Positions 18,488 through 28,687 of a stretch of DNA of 64,000 nucleotides are shown piece after piece. The position numbers were made by a program, and so were the translations under genes. The DNA comes from Nitrospira sp. (lineage in GTDB: Bacteria; Nitrospirota; Nitrospiria; Nitrospirales; Nitrospiraceae), in NCBI GenBank assembly GCA_035968315.1, contig JAVYIN010000002.1, positions 186,001 to 250,000 of the forward strand, given 5' to 3'. Numbering within the stretch: the first letter of the stretch is position 1; each line of letters begins with the position of its first letter. Below the pieces are notes generated by a model that saw only the letters and a program-made list of their open reading frames with translations, was not told where the DNA came from and did not search any database.

Positions 18488-19690
18488 CTACTCCAACGAT
18501 AAAATACGAATACGATGATTGAAGGTGTCGGCCACGAATACCACGCCCTCGCGATCGGCCACAATCCCAAAGGGGTAACAGAGACTCGCCTCCAGCGCCG
18601 ATCCCCCGTCTCCGCTGTACGAAGCCGCGCCGATACCGGCCACCCTCGTTACCACTCGCGTGTCCCGATCCCACCGGCGAATCAAATGGCTATCCGAATC
18701 GGTGAGAAAGAGATGTCCATCCCGATCCAAGGCGATCCCTGAAGGCCTGGAAAGGCTGGGGGACGGCGGTTCGGACGGCGCCTGATAGCGATAGTCGCCG
18801 CCATCGCCGGCAACCGTGGATATCAGCCCTGTGGCCAAATCCACACAACGGATGCGTCCGTTGAAGGTATCGGCGATATACAACCCACCAGCCCCTAATG
18901 CCAGTCCACTCGGCCCGGCAAGGCTCGATTCCGCCGCAGGCCGTCCATCTCCGTCGTAGGTTGCGGACCCGGTCCCGGCCAGCGTCCTGATGAGGCCGCT
19001 CTTCAAATCCACTACCCGGACACGGTTGTTGCTCTGATCGGCAATGTACAGCTGCCCGGAGTCATCCACGACCAATGCGGCCGGCTCATTGAGCGCGGCC
19101 TGATCAGCCGGGCCCCCATCACCGGAAAATCTGGCCTGCCCGGTCCCGGCCACTGTCGTGATCACCCCGGTCTGCGCATCCACCCGCCGCACACGATGAT
19201 TCATCGTATCGGCGACATAGAGATGGCCCTGCCCATCCACCGCCACGGCCGTGGGGAAATTGAGCTGCGCGCCTGTGGCAGGCCCCCCGTCGCCGCCAAA
19301 TCGCTTCTGTGCCGCCGCGCCGACGAGGTATCGCACGGTGCCGCTCAGATCCGTCTGTTGCGTATATTTCTCCGTCGTAGACTGGCCGGCCTCGGCAAAC
19401 GGATCCGCCTCGTCCTGCGCAGATGCCTGCATCCATGGGGATGGCGCGCTGGCAGCCGCATTGTCTGACGGAAGCCCAACGACGGTGGCGATCAGTCCCG
19501 TCACCCGATCGACCCGTCGAATTACATGATTTTCAGAGTCGGCGATGAACAGGTGTCCCTCGCGATCGATAGCGAGCCCTTTCGGTTCATTCAGACTCGC
19601 ACGGGAAGCCAGGCCACCATCACCGGCAAACCCCGGCTCTCCGATGCCGGCCCGAGTACTCACGATCCATGATTTGGTTGTCGTCGCCAT
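18488..19690 (-). CDS. NHL-repeat beta-propeller protein
   Basis: 400 residues, no signal peptide visible. At least six repeats of the type GDGGPA..A.LN.P..VAVD..G.LYVADT.NHRVRRVD...G.I.TVAG build a six-bladed NHL propeller. A spacer of about 55 residues rich in Ala, Ser and Gln (around residues 75-130) interrupts after the first repeat. NHL propellers mediate binding or act as lyases. The partner is unknown. It lies between leuB and asd, an odd site for a protein with no amino acid biosynthesis role. Confidence 0.9.
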   Translation of the reverse strand: MATTTKSWIVSTRAGIGEPGFAGDGGLASRASLNEPKGLAIDREGHLFIADSENHVIRRVDRVTGLIATVVGLPSDNAAASAPSPWMQASAQDEADPFAEAGQSTTEKYTQQTDLSGTVRYLVGAAAQKRFGGDGGPATGAQLNFPTAVAVDGQGHLYVADTMNHRVRRVDAQTGVITTVAGTGQARFSGDGGPADQAALNEPAALVVDDSGQLYIADQSNNRVRVVDLKSGLIRTLAGTGSATYDGDGRPAAESSLAGPSGLALGAGGLYIADTFNGRIRCVDLATGLISTVAGDGGDYRYQAPSEPPSPSLSRPSGIALDRDGHLFLTDSDSHLIRRWDRDTRVVTRVAGIGAASYSGDGGSALEASLCYPFGIVADREGVVFVADTFNHRIRILSLE

Positions 19691-19707
19691 ACGTGACCTG
19701 ACCGGCC

Positions 19708-20790
19708 TTACACCAGATTGCGGAGAATCGCCTCACCCATCTCGGTGGTCCCGACGATTCTGGCCCCCGGGCTCTGAATGTCTTTCGTTCGATAACCCAA
19801 ATCGAGGGTCTTCACGATCGCCTGCTCAATCGCTTCCGCTTCCTTGTCGAGCTGGAAGGCATAGGACAGCATCATCCCCGCCGACGCAATGGTCGCAATC
19901 GGATTGGCGATGTTTTTCCCGGCAATATCGGGCGCGCTGCCATGAATCGGCTCGAACAATCCAACCTTGGCGCCGATGCTGGCGGAGGGCAGCATCCCGA
20001 TCGATCCCGTCAACATCGCCGCCTCATCGCTCAAAATGTCCCCGAACATGTTGTTGCACACCATCACGTCGAACTGGCGGGGATTGCGCACCAGCTGCAT
20101 CGCCGCATTATCCACATAGATGTGGTGCAATTCGACGTCCGGATAACTCTTCTGCACCTCGATCATGACACGGCGCCACAGCTCGGACGATTCCAGCACA
20201 TTGGCTTTGTCAACCGACGTCACTTTCTTCCGCCGCTTCCGCGCCGCCTCAAACGCCACCTTCCCGATGCGCCGAATTTCCTCGGTCGTATAGACTTCGG
20301 TGTTCACGCCCCGTTCTTCGCCGTTCGGCAGCTTTTCAATCCCCTTCGGTTTGCCGAAGTAGATCCCGCCCGTCAGTTCGCGCACGACGAGAATATCGAT
20401 CCCTTCGATCACTTCACGCTTCAAGGTCGAGGCATCAACCAGATTGGGATAGACCTTCGCCGGCCGCAGATTGGCATAGAGCCCCAAGGCTTCGCGAATA
20501 CCGAGCAACGCGCGCTCAGGACGGAGGCTGTACTCCAGCCCCTCCCATTTGGGACCGCCGACCGCCCCCAACAACACCGCATCGCTTTGCTTCGCCAGCG
20601 CCAGCGTGTCTTGAGGCAGCGGCACCCCGACCTTGTCGATCGCCTGGCCGCCGATATCGGCCGACACGAATTCAAATGAATGGTGGTACTTCTCGCCGAT
20701 CGCCTTCAGCACCTTGACGGCTTCCGGCACAATCTCACGCCCCACACCATCCCCTGCCAACACCGCAATCTTTGCTTTCACGTCATGCAC
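19708..20790 (-). CDS. leuB: 3-isopropylmalate dehydrogenase
   Basis: 360 residues. Oxidises and decarboxylates 3-isopropylmalate with NAD to 2-oxoisocaproate, the third step of leucine synthesis. Motifs: [30 protein letters not shown], substrate-binding [26 protein letters not shown] and the metal/NAD region [17 protein letters not shown]. Length is normal. It follows leuA and a cupin gene; leuC and leuD are not in the window. Confidence 0.98.
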   Translation of the reverse strand: MHDVKAKIAVLAGDGVGREIVPEAVKVLKAIGEKYHHSFEFVSADIGGQAIDKVGVPLPQDTLALAKQSDAVLLGAVGGPKWEGLEYSLRPERALLGIREALGLYANLRPAKVYPNLVDASTLKREVIEGIDILVVRELTGGIYFGKPKGIEKLPNGEERGVNTEVYTTEEIRRIGKVAFEAARKRRKKVTSVDKANVLESSELWRRVMIEVQKSYPDVELHHIYVDNAAMQLVRNPRQFDVMVCNNMFGDILSDEAAMLTGSIGMLPSASIGAKVGLFEPIHGSAPDIAGKNIANPIATIASAGMMLSYAFQLDKEAEAIEQAIVKTLDLGYRTKDIQSPGARIVGTTEMGEAILRNLV

Positions 20791-20815
20791 TCCTTCTTAC
20801 GAACGAACTCCGCAC

Positions 20816-21178
20816 CTACTCCAGCACCTGCTCATCTTCCACCCGCCAGGCCGGATCGACCAGGCAGAGAAACTCGATATCGCACGTCCCGGTATTTTCC
20901 AACGATTGGTCTCCGCCCGGAGGCACATACAGAACCGATCCGCCCTCAACGGGACAGACGTCCTGATCGATCGTAAACCGCCCTTGCCCGGCAATAAAAT
21001 AGTACACTTCGGACGAGGCCAGCCGGTGCCGCTTTGACCGCCGCCCCGGCGCAAGCCGGCCATGGGCCACACTATAGCCCAACTCCACCGGCTGTTTGGC
21101 CGGATGCAACAACTCGCGGAGCACCGTATGGTCCCCGGCGAGAAACTCCTCGCAATCGGCAAGCGTGCGTTTCAACAT
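20816..21178 (-). CDS. Cupin-domain protein
   Basis: 120 residues from the ATG at 21178 (MLKRTLADCEE). A small single cupin barrel: first motif around ELGYSVAHGRLAPGRRSKRHR and second motif PGGDQSLENTG, with the segment EVYYFIAGQGRFTIDQD between. Some canonical metal-binding His residues are replaced, so metal dependence is uncertain. It lies between leuA and leuB in the same direction. Substrate or regulatory role is unknown. Confidence 0.75.
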   Translation of the reverse strand: MLKRTLADCEEFLAGDHTVLRELLHPAKQPVELGYSVAHGRLAPGRRSKRHRLASSEVYYFIAGQGRFTIDQDVCPVEGGSVLYVPPGGDQSLENTGTCDIEFLCLVDPAWRVEDEQVLE

Positions 21179-21261
21179 AGGAGACCGCCCCTTCGCCGAT
21201 CCCGCCCGCCAACAGCGGAAGACTGGCGCCAAAGACGATCACTGTAGCGTGGCTGGAACGA

Positions 21262-22809
21262 TCAAATCAAGCGAACCTTGCCCCCTCCGTCGGCCTGCTT
21301 CGACGCCATATAGGCCAGCCGATTCAGGGCATTCAAATAGGCCTTGGCCGCCGCCGTAATGATGTCGGTATCCGCGCCGTTTCCGGACACCGTCCGTCCA
21401 TCCTCCTCCACCCGCACAGAGACTTCTCCCTGCGCATCCGTTCCGCCCGTGATGGCGTTGACGCCAAACATCAGCAGCTTGCTCTTGGTCTTCGTAATGG
21501 ACGCGATGGTGCGATAGACCGCGTCCACCGGGCCGTCGCCCGAGCCGGATTCCTTGATGAGCCGGCCGTCGATTTCCAGTTCGACCGTGGCCGTCGGCAC
21601 ACGATCCGTCCCGCTCTCGACGTGGAACGATTTCAACACAATCCGCTCCGTCATCTTGGCCAGCTCTTCCGACACGATCACTTCCAGATCCTCTTCGTAG
21701 ATCTCTTTCTTCTGATCGGCCAGCTTCTTGAATCGTTCAAAGGCGTGATTGATCTCCTCCTCGGAGAGCTTGTAGCCCAAATCCTCCAGCCGCTGGCGGA
21801 AAGCATGCCGGCCGGACAACTTGCCCATCACCATTTTGCTTTCGACCAGCCCGATCGATTCCGGCCGCATGATCTCGTAGGTCGTCTTCTCCTTCAGCAG
21901 CCCGTCCTGATGAATGCCGGACGTGTGGGCGAACGCATTCGCCCCAACGATCGCCTTGTTCGGCTGCACCACCATGCCGGTAATCTTGCTGACCAGGCGG
22001 CTGCTCTTGGCGATCTCCTCGGTCCGGACGCCCGTATCGGCCTGATAGAAATCCTTCCTCGTCCTGAGCCCCATCACGATTTCCTCAAGCGACGTGTTCC
22101 CGGCCCGCTCCCCGATCCCGTTGATCGTACATTCGACCTGTCCCGCGCCATTCACCACCGCCGACAGGCTATTGGCCACCGCCAGGCCCAGGTCGTTGTG
22201 GCAATGCACGGAAATCACGGCCTGCTTGGCGTTGGGCACCTTCTCGCAAATCCCCTTGATCAACTGGCCAAATTCTTGCGGAACCGCATACCCCACGGTG
22301 TCCGGGATATTGATAGTTCCCGCCCCCGCCGCAATGACCGCTTCAATCACCTCGTAAAGGTAAGCCGGGTCGGACCGGCTGGCATCCATCGGGGAGAATT
22401 CCACATCGCTGACGTAACTTCTCGCCCGCTGCACCATCTCGACCGCCCGCTTCTTCGCTTCCTCCCGCGTCATTCGAAACTGATGTTTCAAATGAATGTC
22501 CGACGTCGAGAGGAACGTATGGATCCGGACCTTCGGCGCCCCCTTGAGCGCTTCCCACGCACGGTCGATGTCTTCCGGGCGCGCACGGGCCAGGCTGCAA
22601 ATCGTCGGCCCCTCCACTTCCTGCGCAATCCGCCGCACCGCTTCAAAATCGCCGGGCGAACTGTAGGCGAACCCGGCCTCGATAATATCGACGCCCAAGC
22701 GCGCCAACTGCTTCGCCACCATCACTTTTTCTTCCACATTCATGCTGGCGCCGGGCGATTGCTCGCCGTCGCGCAACGTCGTATCGAAAATCCTGATCAT
22801 CCGTTCCAT
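21262..22809 (-). CDS. leuA: 2-isopropylmalate synthase
   Basis: 515 residues. Condenses acetyl-CoA with 2-oxoisovalerate, the committed step of leucine synthesis. The N-terminal TIM barrel begins [19 protein letters not shown], with the metal-binding [14 protein letters not shown] segment. The C-terminal LeuA regulatory domain ([30 protein letters not shown]) binds leucine for feedback control in this family. A complete T-box leader precedes it, so transcription is expected to rise when tRNA-Leu is uncharged. Confidence 0.97.
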   Translation of the reverse strand: MERMIRIFDTTLRDGEQSPGASMNVEEKVMVAKQLARLGVDIIEAGFAYSSPGDFEAVRRIAQEVEGPTICSLARARPEDIDRAWEALKGAPKVRIHTFLSTSDIHLKHQFRMTREEAKKRAVEMVQRARSYVSDVEFSPMDASRSDPAYLYEVIEAVIAAGAGTINIPDTVGYAVPQEFGQLIKGICEKVPNAKQAVISVHCHNDLGLAVANSLSAVVNGAGQVECTINGIGERAGNTSLEEIVMGLRTRKDFYQADTGVRTEEIAKSSRLVSKITGMVVQPNKAIVGANAFAHTSGIHQDGLLKEKTTYEIMRPESIGLVESKMVMGKLSGRHAFRQRLEDLGYKLSEEEINHAFERFKKLADQKKEIYEEDLEVIVSEELAKMTERIVLKSFHVESGTDRVPTATVELEIDGRLIKESGSGDGPVDAVYRTIASITKTKSKLLMFGVNAITGGTDAQGEVSVRVEEDGRTVSGNGADTDIITAAAKAYLNALNRLAYMASKQADGGGKVRLI

Positions 22810-22839
22810 GACGTTCTCCCTCTCTTCTCAGCGGCCTCC

Positions 22840-23100
22840 AGAAACACAAAAGCCCTCATCCCGATCCTTGCGGATCAGGGACGAAGGCTTGACGCACTTC
22901 GTGGTACCACCCTGCTTCGGTCACAGATGACGACCGGTCATCCATCACCCTTCATTGGCTCCTTACGGGAGCGACACGGAATCCATTACTCGTCTTCACG
23001 GATTCGGCTCAGAGGCGAGTTCTGCGGCGCACAGACCGGCTTGCACCACCCGCCGGTTCTCTCAGATCTATACGGCCCGCGTACTACTCCTCGTCGTCGC
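22840..23100 (-). promoter_or_regulatory. T-box leader (leucine-specific) upstream of leuA
   Basis: Read on the minus strand. Stem I distal region has AGAGAACCGGC..GGGTGGTGCAAGCCGGTCT. The specifier loop reads GAA-CTC-GCCTCTGAG, placing the Leu codon CUC at 23017-23019. The antiterminator has helix CAGGG/CCCTG (22910-22914 with 22876-22880), the 7-base bulge TGGTACC (22903-22909), and helix ACGAAG/CTTCGT (22897-22902 with 22881-22886). The fourth bulge base U would pair with discriminator A73 of tRNA-Leu. A competing terminator stem follows. The element begins directly after the pssA stop. Confidence 0.93.
22842..22890 (-). terminator. T-box attenuator terminator before leuA
   Basis: Minus strand: AAGCC-TTCGTCCCTGATCC, loop GCAA, GGATCGGGATGAGGGCTT, then TTTGTGTTT. 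Its 5' arm contains the bases that pair in the antiterminator, so the two structures exclude one another as in transcriptional T-boxes. Confidence 0.88.
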
Positions 23101-23101
23101 C

Positions 23102-23905
23102 TTACGCTTTGGGTTCTATCACAGGCTGATCGGACTTGAGAAGGGGCTTCTTCCCCATCGCTTTGGCGACCAGCCAAAAGACTCGTTCTGTCGGCCCCAT
23201 CAAGGCATAGCCGGCAAACACCACAAACAGCATGACCTCAGGCCACGCCGCAATCATCATCAACGCCAGAATTCCCCACACCAGATAGGTAATCTGCTGA
23301 TGCCCCTTGAATTTGAGATCCTTAAAGCTCCGGTACTTTACCGTACTGACCATCAGGAACGACAAGGCCAGGGTGATCAGAAGCACCGCGACCGGCTTCA
23401 CATCGGCTCCCATCCGGACAACATGCTGATCCAAAATCACCAGCGAGGCGACCACACCGGCTGCCGCAGGAATCGCCAGCCCCGTAAAATACTTGCTATC
23501 AGCCAGCGCCACGGTGGAATTGAATCGCGCCAGCCGCACCGCGCCCATCGCCACATAGGCAAACATCACGGCCACGCCGAACGTGCCCTGTCCGCTAAGC
23601 GCCCAGGAATAAATCAGCAGCCCCGGGGCCACACCGAACGAAACCACGTCGGACAAGGAGTCATATTCCAGCCCGAAATGGCTCGTGCTATTGGTCAGCC
23701 GGGCTGACTTTCCATCCAACACGTCAAAAATCATGGCCACTAAAATGGCGATCGACGCAGCCATGTAGTTGGCGTTAAAAATCGACAGAATCGCATAGAC
23801 GCCACAGAACAGATTCCCGGTGGTAAACAAATTGGGAATCAGGTGCATGGCCTGGCGCTTTCGCCCTTCCTTCGCAAACGCTTGCCGCAAGCCGTTTCCC
23901 TTCAT
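23102..23905 (-). CDS. pssA: CDP-diacylglycerol-serine O-phosphatidyltransferase
   Basis: 267-residue membrane enzyme making phosphatidylserine from CDP-diacylglycerol and serine. The CDP-alcohol phosphotransferase signature is complete: DG at DVLDGKSAR, then an eight-residue gap, G, and the two Asp of YDSLSD. About seven hydrophobic helices follow. Its start overlaps the psd stop by 4 bases (ATGA), so synthesis and decarboxylation of phosphatidylserine are coupled. The stop is immediately followed by the leuA T-box. Confidence 0.95.
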   Translation of the reverse strand: MKGNGLRQAFAKEGRKRQAMHLIPNLFTTGNLFCGVYAILSIFNANYMAASIAILVAMIFDVLDGKSARLTNSTSHFGLEYDSLSDVVSFGVAPGLLIYSWALSGQGTFGVAVMFAYVAMGAVRLARFNSTVALADSKYFTGLAIPAAAGVVASLVILDQHVVRMGADVKPVAVLLITLALSFLMVSTVKYRSFKDLKFKGHQQITYLVWGILALMMIAAWPEVMLFVVFAGYALMGPTERVFWLVAKAMGKKPLLKSDQPVIEPKA

Positions 23906-24552
23906 TGCAGTTCTCCTACAATGGTTTCCCCGCCCTTGACGCGATCACCCACCGCTACCCGCATCTTCGTCCCCAACGGAAGGAACGTATCCATCCGTGA
24001 TCCGAATCGGATCAACCCAAATCGCTCTCCTCGCGGCACGCGATCGCCGGCCGTCACCCAGCACACGATCCGGCGGGCGATCAATCCCGCCACCTGCACG
24101 CACAGAACTTTTGCGCCTTTGTCAGTCCGGATCATCAGCGCATTCTGCTCATTCCGCAGGGTCGCCTCGGGCTTGCTGGCAACCAGAAATGCGCCAGGCT
24201 GATATTGCACCTGCTCAATGAGCCCCTCACAGGGCGTCCGATTCACATGCACATCGAACACGTTCAAGAAAATCGTCAGCCGGATGCTGCGATCCTTGAG
24301 ATACCGTGGCTCGAATTCTTCCTCAATGGCGATGACTTTCCCATCGCCCGGCGCCACCACCACATTGGCGCCCTGAGGAACGACCCGAGACGGGTTACGA
24401 AAAAACCAGGCCGTAAAGAGGGTGAATCCTCCGGCAATGACAGCCGGAACCATCCACCCCATCACACCTGATAGCAGTGTAACCCCTCCCGTTATTCCAA
24501 CGAAGGGAATTCCTTCTTTCACAATCGGGATACCGACAGCGCGATCTGCCAC
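23902..24552 (-). CDS. psd: Phosphatidylserine decarboxylase proenzyme (short type)
   Basis: 216 residues, the short PSD class found in many non-enteric bacteria. Converts phosphatidylserine to phosphatidylethanolamine. The self-cleavage site that creates the pyruvoyl group is the G-S of LIRFGSRMD near the C-terminus. Motifs FFRNPSR, APGDGKV and NVFDVHVNRTPCEG are also family marks. Two hydrophobic segments lie in the first 50 residues. It lies 13 bases after ilvC and overlaps pssA. Confidence 0.95.
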   Translation of the reverse strand: MADRAVGIPIVKEGIPFVGITGGVTLLSGVMGWMVPAVIAGGFTLFTAWFFRNPSRVVPQGANVVVAPGDGKVIAIEEEFEPRYLKDRSIRLTIFLNVFDVHVNRTPCEGLIEQVQYQPGAFLVASKPEATLRNEQNALMIRTDKGAKVLCVQVAGLIARRIVCWVTAGDRVPRGERFGLIRFGSRMDTFLPLGTKMRVAVGDRVKGGETIVGELQ

Positions 24553-24565
24553 AGGATGAAGAGCC

Positions 24566-25600
<1,035 letters not shown>

Positions 25601-25636
25601 CTATGGTCAAAATAAATCCGTTCGCTGAACGACTGG

Positions 25637-26155
25637 CTACTCGCGCGCCACTTTTTTCGGTTGCACGACACTGGCCCGAATCGGTTCACGGGCGACCGCC
25701 ACGCGGCCGGTCCGGGTGAGCTCCTTGATACCGAGCGGCTGCAACAGATTGATGATGGCTTCGATCTTTTTAGGATCGCCCGTCACTTCGATCGTATAGG
25801 TGGCCGGCGTCGAATCGATGACGTTCGCCCGGAAGATGTCCGCGATCCTGAGCGCCTCGGCCCGGTCTTCCGCCTTGGTGTGCACCTTGATCAGCGCCGT
25901 CTCCCGCGAGACGAACTCGCTTTCATTCAGATCGACCACTTTGATGACATCGATCAGCTTGTTCAGCTGCTTGACAATCTGCTCGATGATGCGGTCATCG
26001 CCGGACGTGACGATGATCATTTGCGACATCGACGGATCCAGCGTCGGCGCGACCGACAGGCTCTCGATGTTGAATCCGCGCCCGCTGAACAGCCCCGCGA
26101 CGCGGGACAGCACGCCAAACTTATTTTCCACTGTCACTGCGATGATATGTTCCAT
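25637..26155 (-). CDS. ilvN: Acetolactate synthase small (regulatory) subunit
   Basis: 172 residues. An N-terminal ACT domain (HIIAVTVENKFGVLSRVAGL, RGFNIESLSV) that binds valine for feedback is followed by the ALS-associated C-terminal domain (ALIKVHTKAEDRAEAL, TYTIEVTGDPKKIEAIINLL). It activates the catalytic subunit encoded 11 bases upstream. The name ilvH would be equally valid. Confidence 0.96.
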   Translation of the reverse strand: MEHIIAVTVENKFGVLSRVAGLFSGRGFNIESLSVAPTLDPSMSQMIIVTSGDDRIIEQIVKQLNKLIDVIKVVDLNESEFVSRETALIKVHTKAEDRAEALRIADIFRANVIDSTPATYTIEVTGDPKKIEAIINLLQPLGIKELTRTGRVAVAREPIRASVVQPKKVARE

Positions 26156-26166
26156 AGTCCGTTGCC

Positions 26167-27948
26167 TTACGCCGTCAAGACCGTATCTTTGTCTTCCGGC
26201 GTCACCTTCCCGGAGCCGGCCTGTTTCTGCTTTTTCTTCAACTCCGGCGGATCTTCCAGAATCATTTCATGATTGCACCCGCCGGCCGGAATCATGGGAT
26301 AACAGTTCTCGAACCGATAGGTCGGAACATCCACGATCACGGGTTTATCGACCGCAATCGCTTCCTTCAACACGCCATCGAGATCGCCCACCTTGCTGGC
26401 CCGCAACCCGACTGCGCCGTAGGCTTCAGCCAGCTTCACAAAGTCCGGCGTATTTTCGAGATCGCTGGAGGCATACCGCCCTTCGTAGAACAGGTCCTGC
26501 CACTGCCGCACCATGCCATGGAAACGGTTGTTCAACACAATGATCTTCACCGGAAGCTTGCTGACCACGGCGGTCGCCATCTCCTGCATGTTCATCTGAA
26601 TGCTGCCGTCTCCGGCAATGCAGAGCACCAAGCGGTCCCGGAACGCGGCCTGCGCCCCCATGGCGGCCGGGAAGCCAAAGCCCATCGTCCCTAATCCGCC
26701 TGACGTCAGCCAGCGATTCGGCTTCGCCAGCTTGAAATACTGCGCCGCCCACATTTGATGCTGGCCCACGTCGGTCGACACGATCGGATCACGATCCTTC
26801 GTGAGCTCGTAGAGCCGCTTGACCACATGCTGCGGCTTGATCGGTCCGTCGGCATCCTGCTGATAGGTCAAGGGATGATTGCGCTGCCACTCATGAATCT
26901 GATCCCACCAGGGCTTGCGCAATTCCTTTTGCTCGCCATTCACTGATGCGCGAAGGATCTGATTCAGTTCGCGCAACACCGTTTTGCAATCGCCCACGAT
27001 TGGAATATCGACATGGATGTTTTTCCGGATCGACGTCGGATCGATATCGACGTGAATGATCTTAGCGTGGGGGCAGAACTCGGAGACCTTCCCCGTTACC
27101 CGGTCGTCAAAGCGCGCGCCGATCGCAATCACGAGATCGGAGTAGTGCATCGCCATGTTGGCCTGATAGGTGCCATGCATCCCGAGCATCCCCATTGAAA
27201 GCGGATGCTCGCCCGGGAAGATGCCCAAGCCCATCAAAGTCATATCCACGGGAATCTGGGTGAGTTCGGCCAGCTCAAGCAATTCCTGCGCAGCCCCTGA
27301 AAACACCGCGCCGCCGCCCACATACAAAATGGGCTTCTTGGCCTTCATAATAGCCTCAGCCGCTTGCTTGATCTGCCACTTGTTGCCGTCGTACGTCGGG
27401 TTATAGCCGCGAATCGACACCGAGTTCGGATAGACGAACTCAGCCTTGGCCATCGACACGTCCTTGGGAATATCGACCAGCACGGGACCCGGCCGGCCGG
27501 TCGTGGCAATGTAGAACGCTTCCTTGATCGTCATGGCCAGATCGTTCACGTCTTTCACCAAGAAATTGTACTTGGTGCAAGGACGGCTCAAGCCGATATT
27601 GTCCGCTTCTTGGAAGGCATCATTGCCGATCAAACTCGTGGGCACCTGCCCGCTAAAACAGACCAGCGGGACAGAATCCATATAGGCATCGGCCAGCGCC
27701 GTAATGACGTTGGTCATGCCTGGACCAGACGTGACCAAAGCCACGCCGGCCTTCCCGGTCGCTTTGGCATACCCCTCGGCCATATGACCGGCACCCTGCT
27801 CGTGCCTGGTCAAAATCACTTCAAGATCCTTTTGCTGGTGGAGCATGTCGAAAATCTTCAGCACCACGCCGCCGGGAAGCGCGAAAATCGTTTTCACGCC
27901 TTCCCGCTTGAGGCTCTCGATAAAGATTTCTGATCCGTTGAGATTCAT
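26167..27948 (-). CDS. ilvB: Acetolactate synthase large (catalytic) subunit
   Basis: 593-residue thiamine diphosphate enzyme that condenses two pyruvates, or pyruvate with 2-oxobutyrate. The catalytic Glu lies in LTRHEQGAGHMAEGYA, and the ThDP-binding motif is CIAGDGSIQMNMQEMATAV ending in NN. It is the first gene of the branched-chain run, with a promoter about 125 bases upstream. Confidence 0.97.
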   Translation of the reverse strand: MNLNGSEIFIESLKREGVKTIFALPGGVVLKIFDMLHQQKDLEVILTRHEQGAGHMAEGYAKATGKAGVALVTSGPGMTNVITALADAYMDSVPLVCFSGQVPTSLIGNDAFQEADNIGLSRPCTKYNFLVKDVNDLAMTIKEAFYIATTGRPGPVLVDIPKDVSMAKAEFVYPNSVSIRGYNPTYDGNKWQIKQAAEAIMKAKKPILYVGGGAVFSGAAQELLELAELTQIPVDMTLMGLGIFPGEHPLSMGMLGMHGTYQANMAMHYSDLVIAIGARFDDRVTGKVSEFCPHAKIIHVDIDPTSIRKNIHVDIPIVGDCKTVLRELNQILRASVNGEQKELRKPWWDQIHEWQRNHPLTYQQDADGPIKPQHVVKRLYELTKDRDPIVSTDVGQHQMWAAQYFKLAKPNRWLTSGGLGTMGFGFPAAMGAQAAFRDRLVLCIAGDGSIQMNMQEMATAVVSKLPVKIIVLNNRFHGMVRQWQDLFYEGRYASSDLENTPDFVKLAEAYGAVGLRASKVGDLDGVLKEAIAVDKPVIVDVPTYRFENCYPMIPAGGCNHEMILEDPPELKKKQKQAGSGKVTPEDKDTVLTA

Positions 27949-28185
27949 ATCGTTATCCTCCCCCGGATGGCCGGAGTCTATTACTTGAGAAAAACGCCCC
28001 CACAGATAGGCTGAACAAAACGCCCAGTCTGCTTACGCAGAAATTTCTGAAATATCAATGGGAAAGATGGGAGATCCTAACATCACGCCCCACGAGGGTC
28101 AAGAGGCCATGGTCCAGGGAACCCCTCCCCCAAACCATGAGGTTGCCAGAGATCATGAGGAGAGCGCCGAGCGGGAGAAGAAAAA
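27949..28185 (-). promoter_or_regulatory. ilvB leader with sigma-70 promoter
   Basis: TTGACC (28097-28102) and TAGGAT (28074-28079) are 17 bases apart on the minus strand, giving transcription from about 28067 and a leader near 118 nt. The leader contains the palindrome CAGAAATTTCTG and a hairpin AGACTGGGC/GCCTATCT. No T-box bulge sequence is present here, unlike before leuA. Confidence 0.55.
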
Positions 28186-28618
28186 GCGCGAGTGAGGAAG
28201 CCTATAAGCCGGATTCTGTCCTGCAAGAGCTCAACACCCTTGCATAGGTGACCATTTCTCTGGGACCCGAGTTACCCCGAGCCTCAAGCGACCTACCCGA
28301 AGACCCCGGCCGGGCCAGCCGTTGCGCAGTCTCTTTCGAAACCGCACGTGTCTTCCTATTTGGCCTTGCACCGGGCGACGCTTACCGTGCCAGTGATGTC
28401 GCCACCACTGCGGTGGGCTCTTACCCCACCGTTTCATCCTTACCTGAGCCGCAGCGACCAGATGGGATCCCGTCGCGTTGGCCATCGGCGGTTTGTTTTC
28501 TGTGGTGCTGGTGTCGGATTGCTCCGCCTGGGCGTTACCCAGCGCCCTGCCCCTGGAGTCCGGACTTTCCTCCCGATACCGAAGGTATCGAGCGATCACC
28601 CAGCCTCCTCACTCGCGC
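28186..28618 (-). ncRNA. rnpB: RNase P RNA (catalytic subunit of RNase P, class A)
   Basis: Minus-strand transcript. The 5' part reads GAGGAGGCTGGGTGATCGCT and GAGGAAAGTCCGGACTCC, and the 3' part ACAGAATCCGGCTTATAGG: the conserved ends of bacterial RNase P RNA. Helix P1 is formed by GCGCGAGTGAGGA at the 5' end and TCCTCACTCGCGC at the 3' end. A T-rich stretch (TTTTTCTTCT) follows P1. Length about 433 nt. It removes 5' leaders from tRNA precursors. Confidence 0.95.
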
Positions 28619-28619
28619 A

Positions 28620-28654
28620 AGTATAGTATAGGGGAAACGCCTGAGCACTGACAA
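28620..28654 (-). promoter_or_regulatory. Promoter of rnpB
   Basis: TTGTCA (28649-28654) and TATACT (28625-28630), each 5/6 to consensus with an 18-base spacer. The predicted start near 28618 coincides with the first base of P1, which supports both calls. Confidence 0.75.
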
Positions 28655-28687
28655 GGAACCGACCGGCTCCCGGCAAGAAGGGATCGA

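Noticed and set aside
21622-23139. 505-codon open frame antisense to leuA running through the T-box
   Set aside because: It would cover a structured RNA element and a clear leuA gene. Composition is His/Arg/Leu rich with no family features.
27949-28185. A second T-box before ilvB
   Set aside because: There is no TGGNACC bulge and no stem I distal motif. Only simple hairpins are present.
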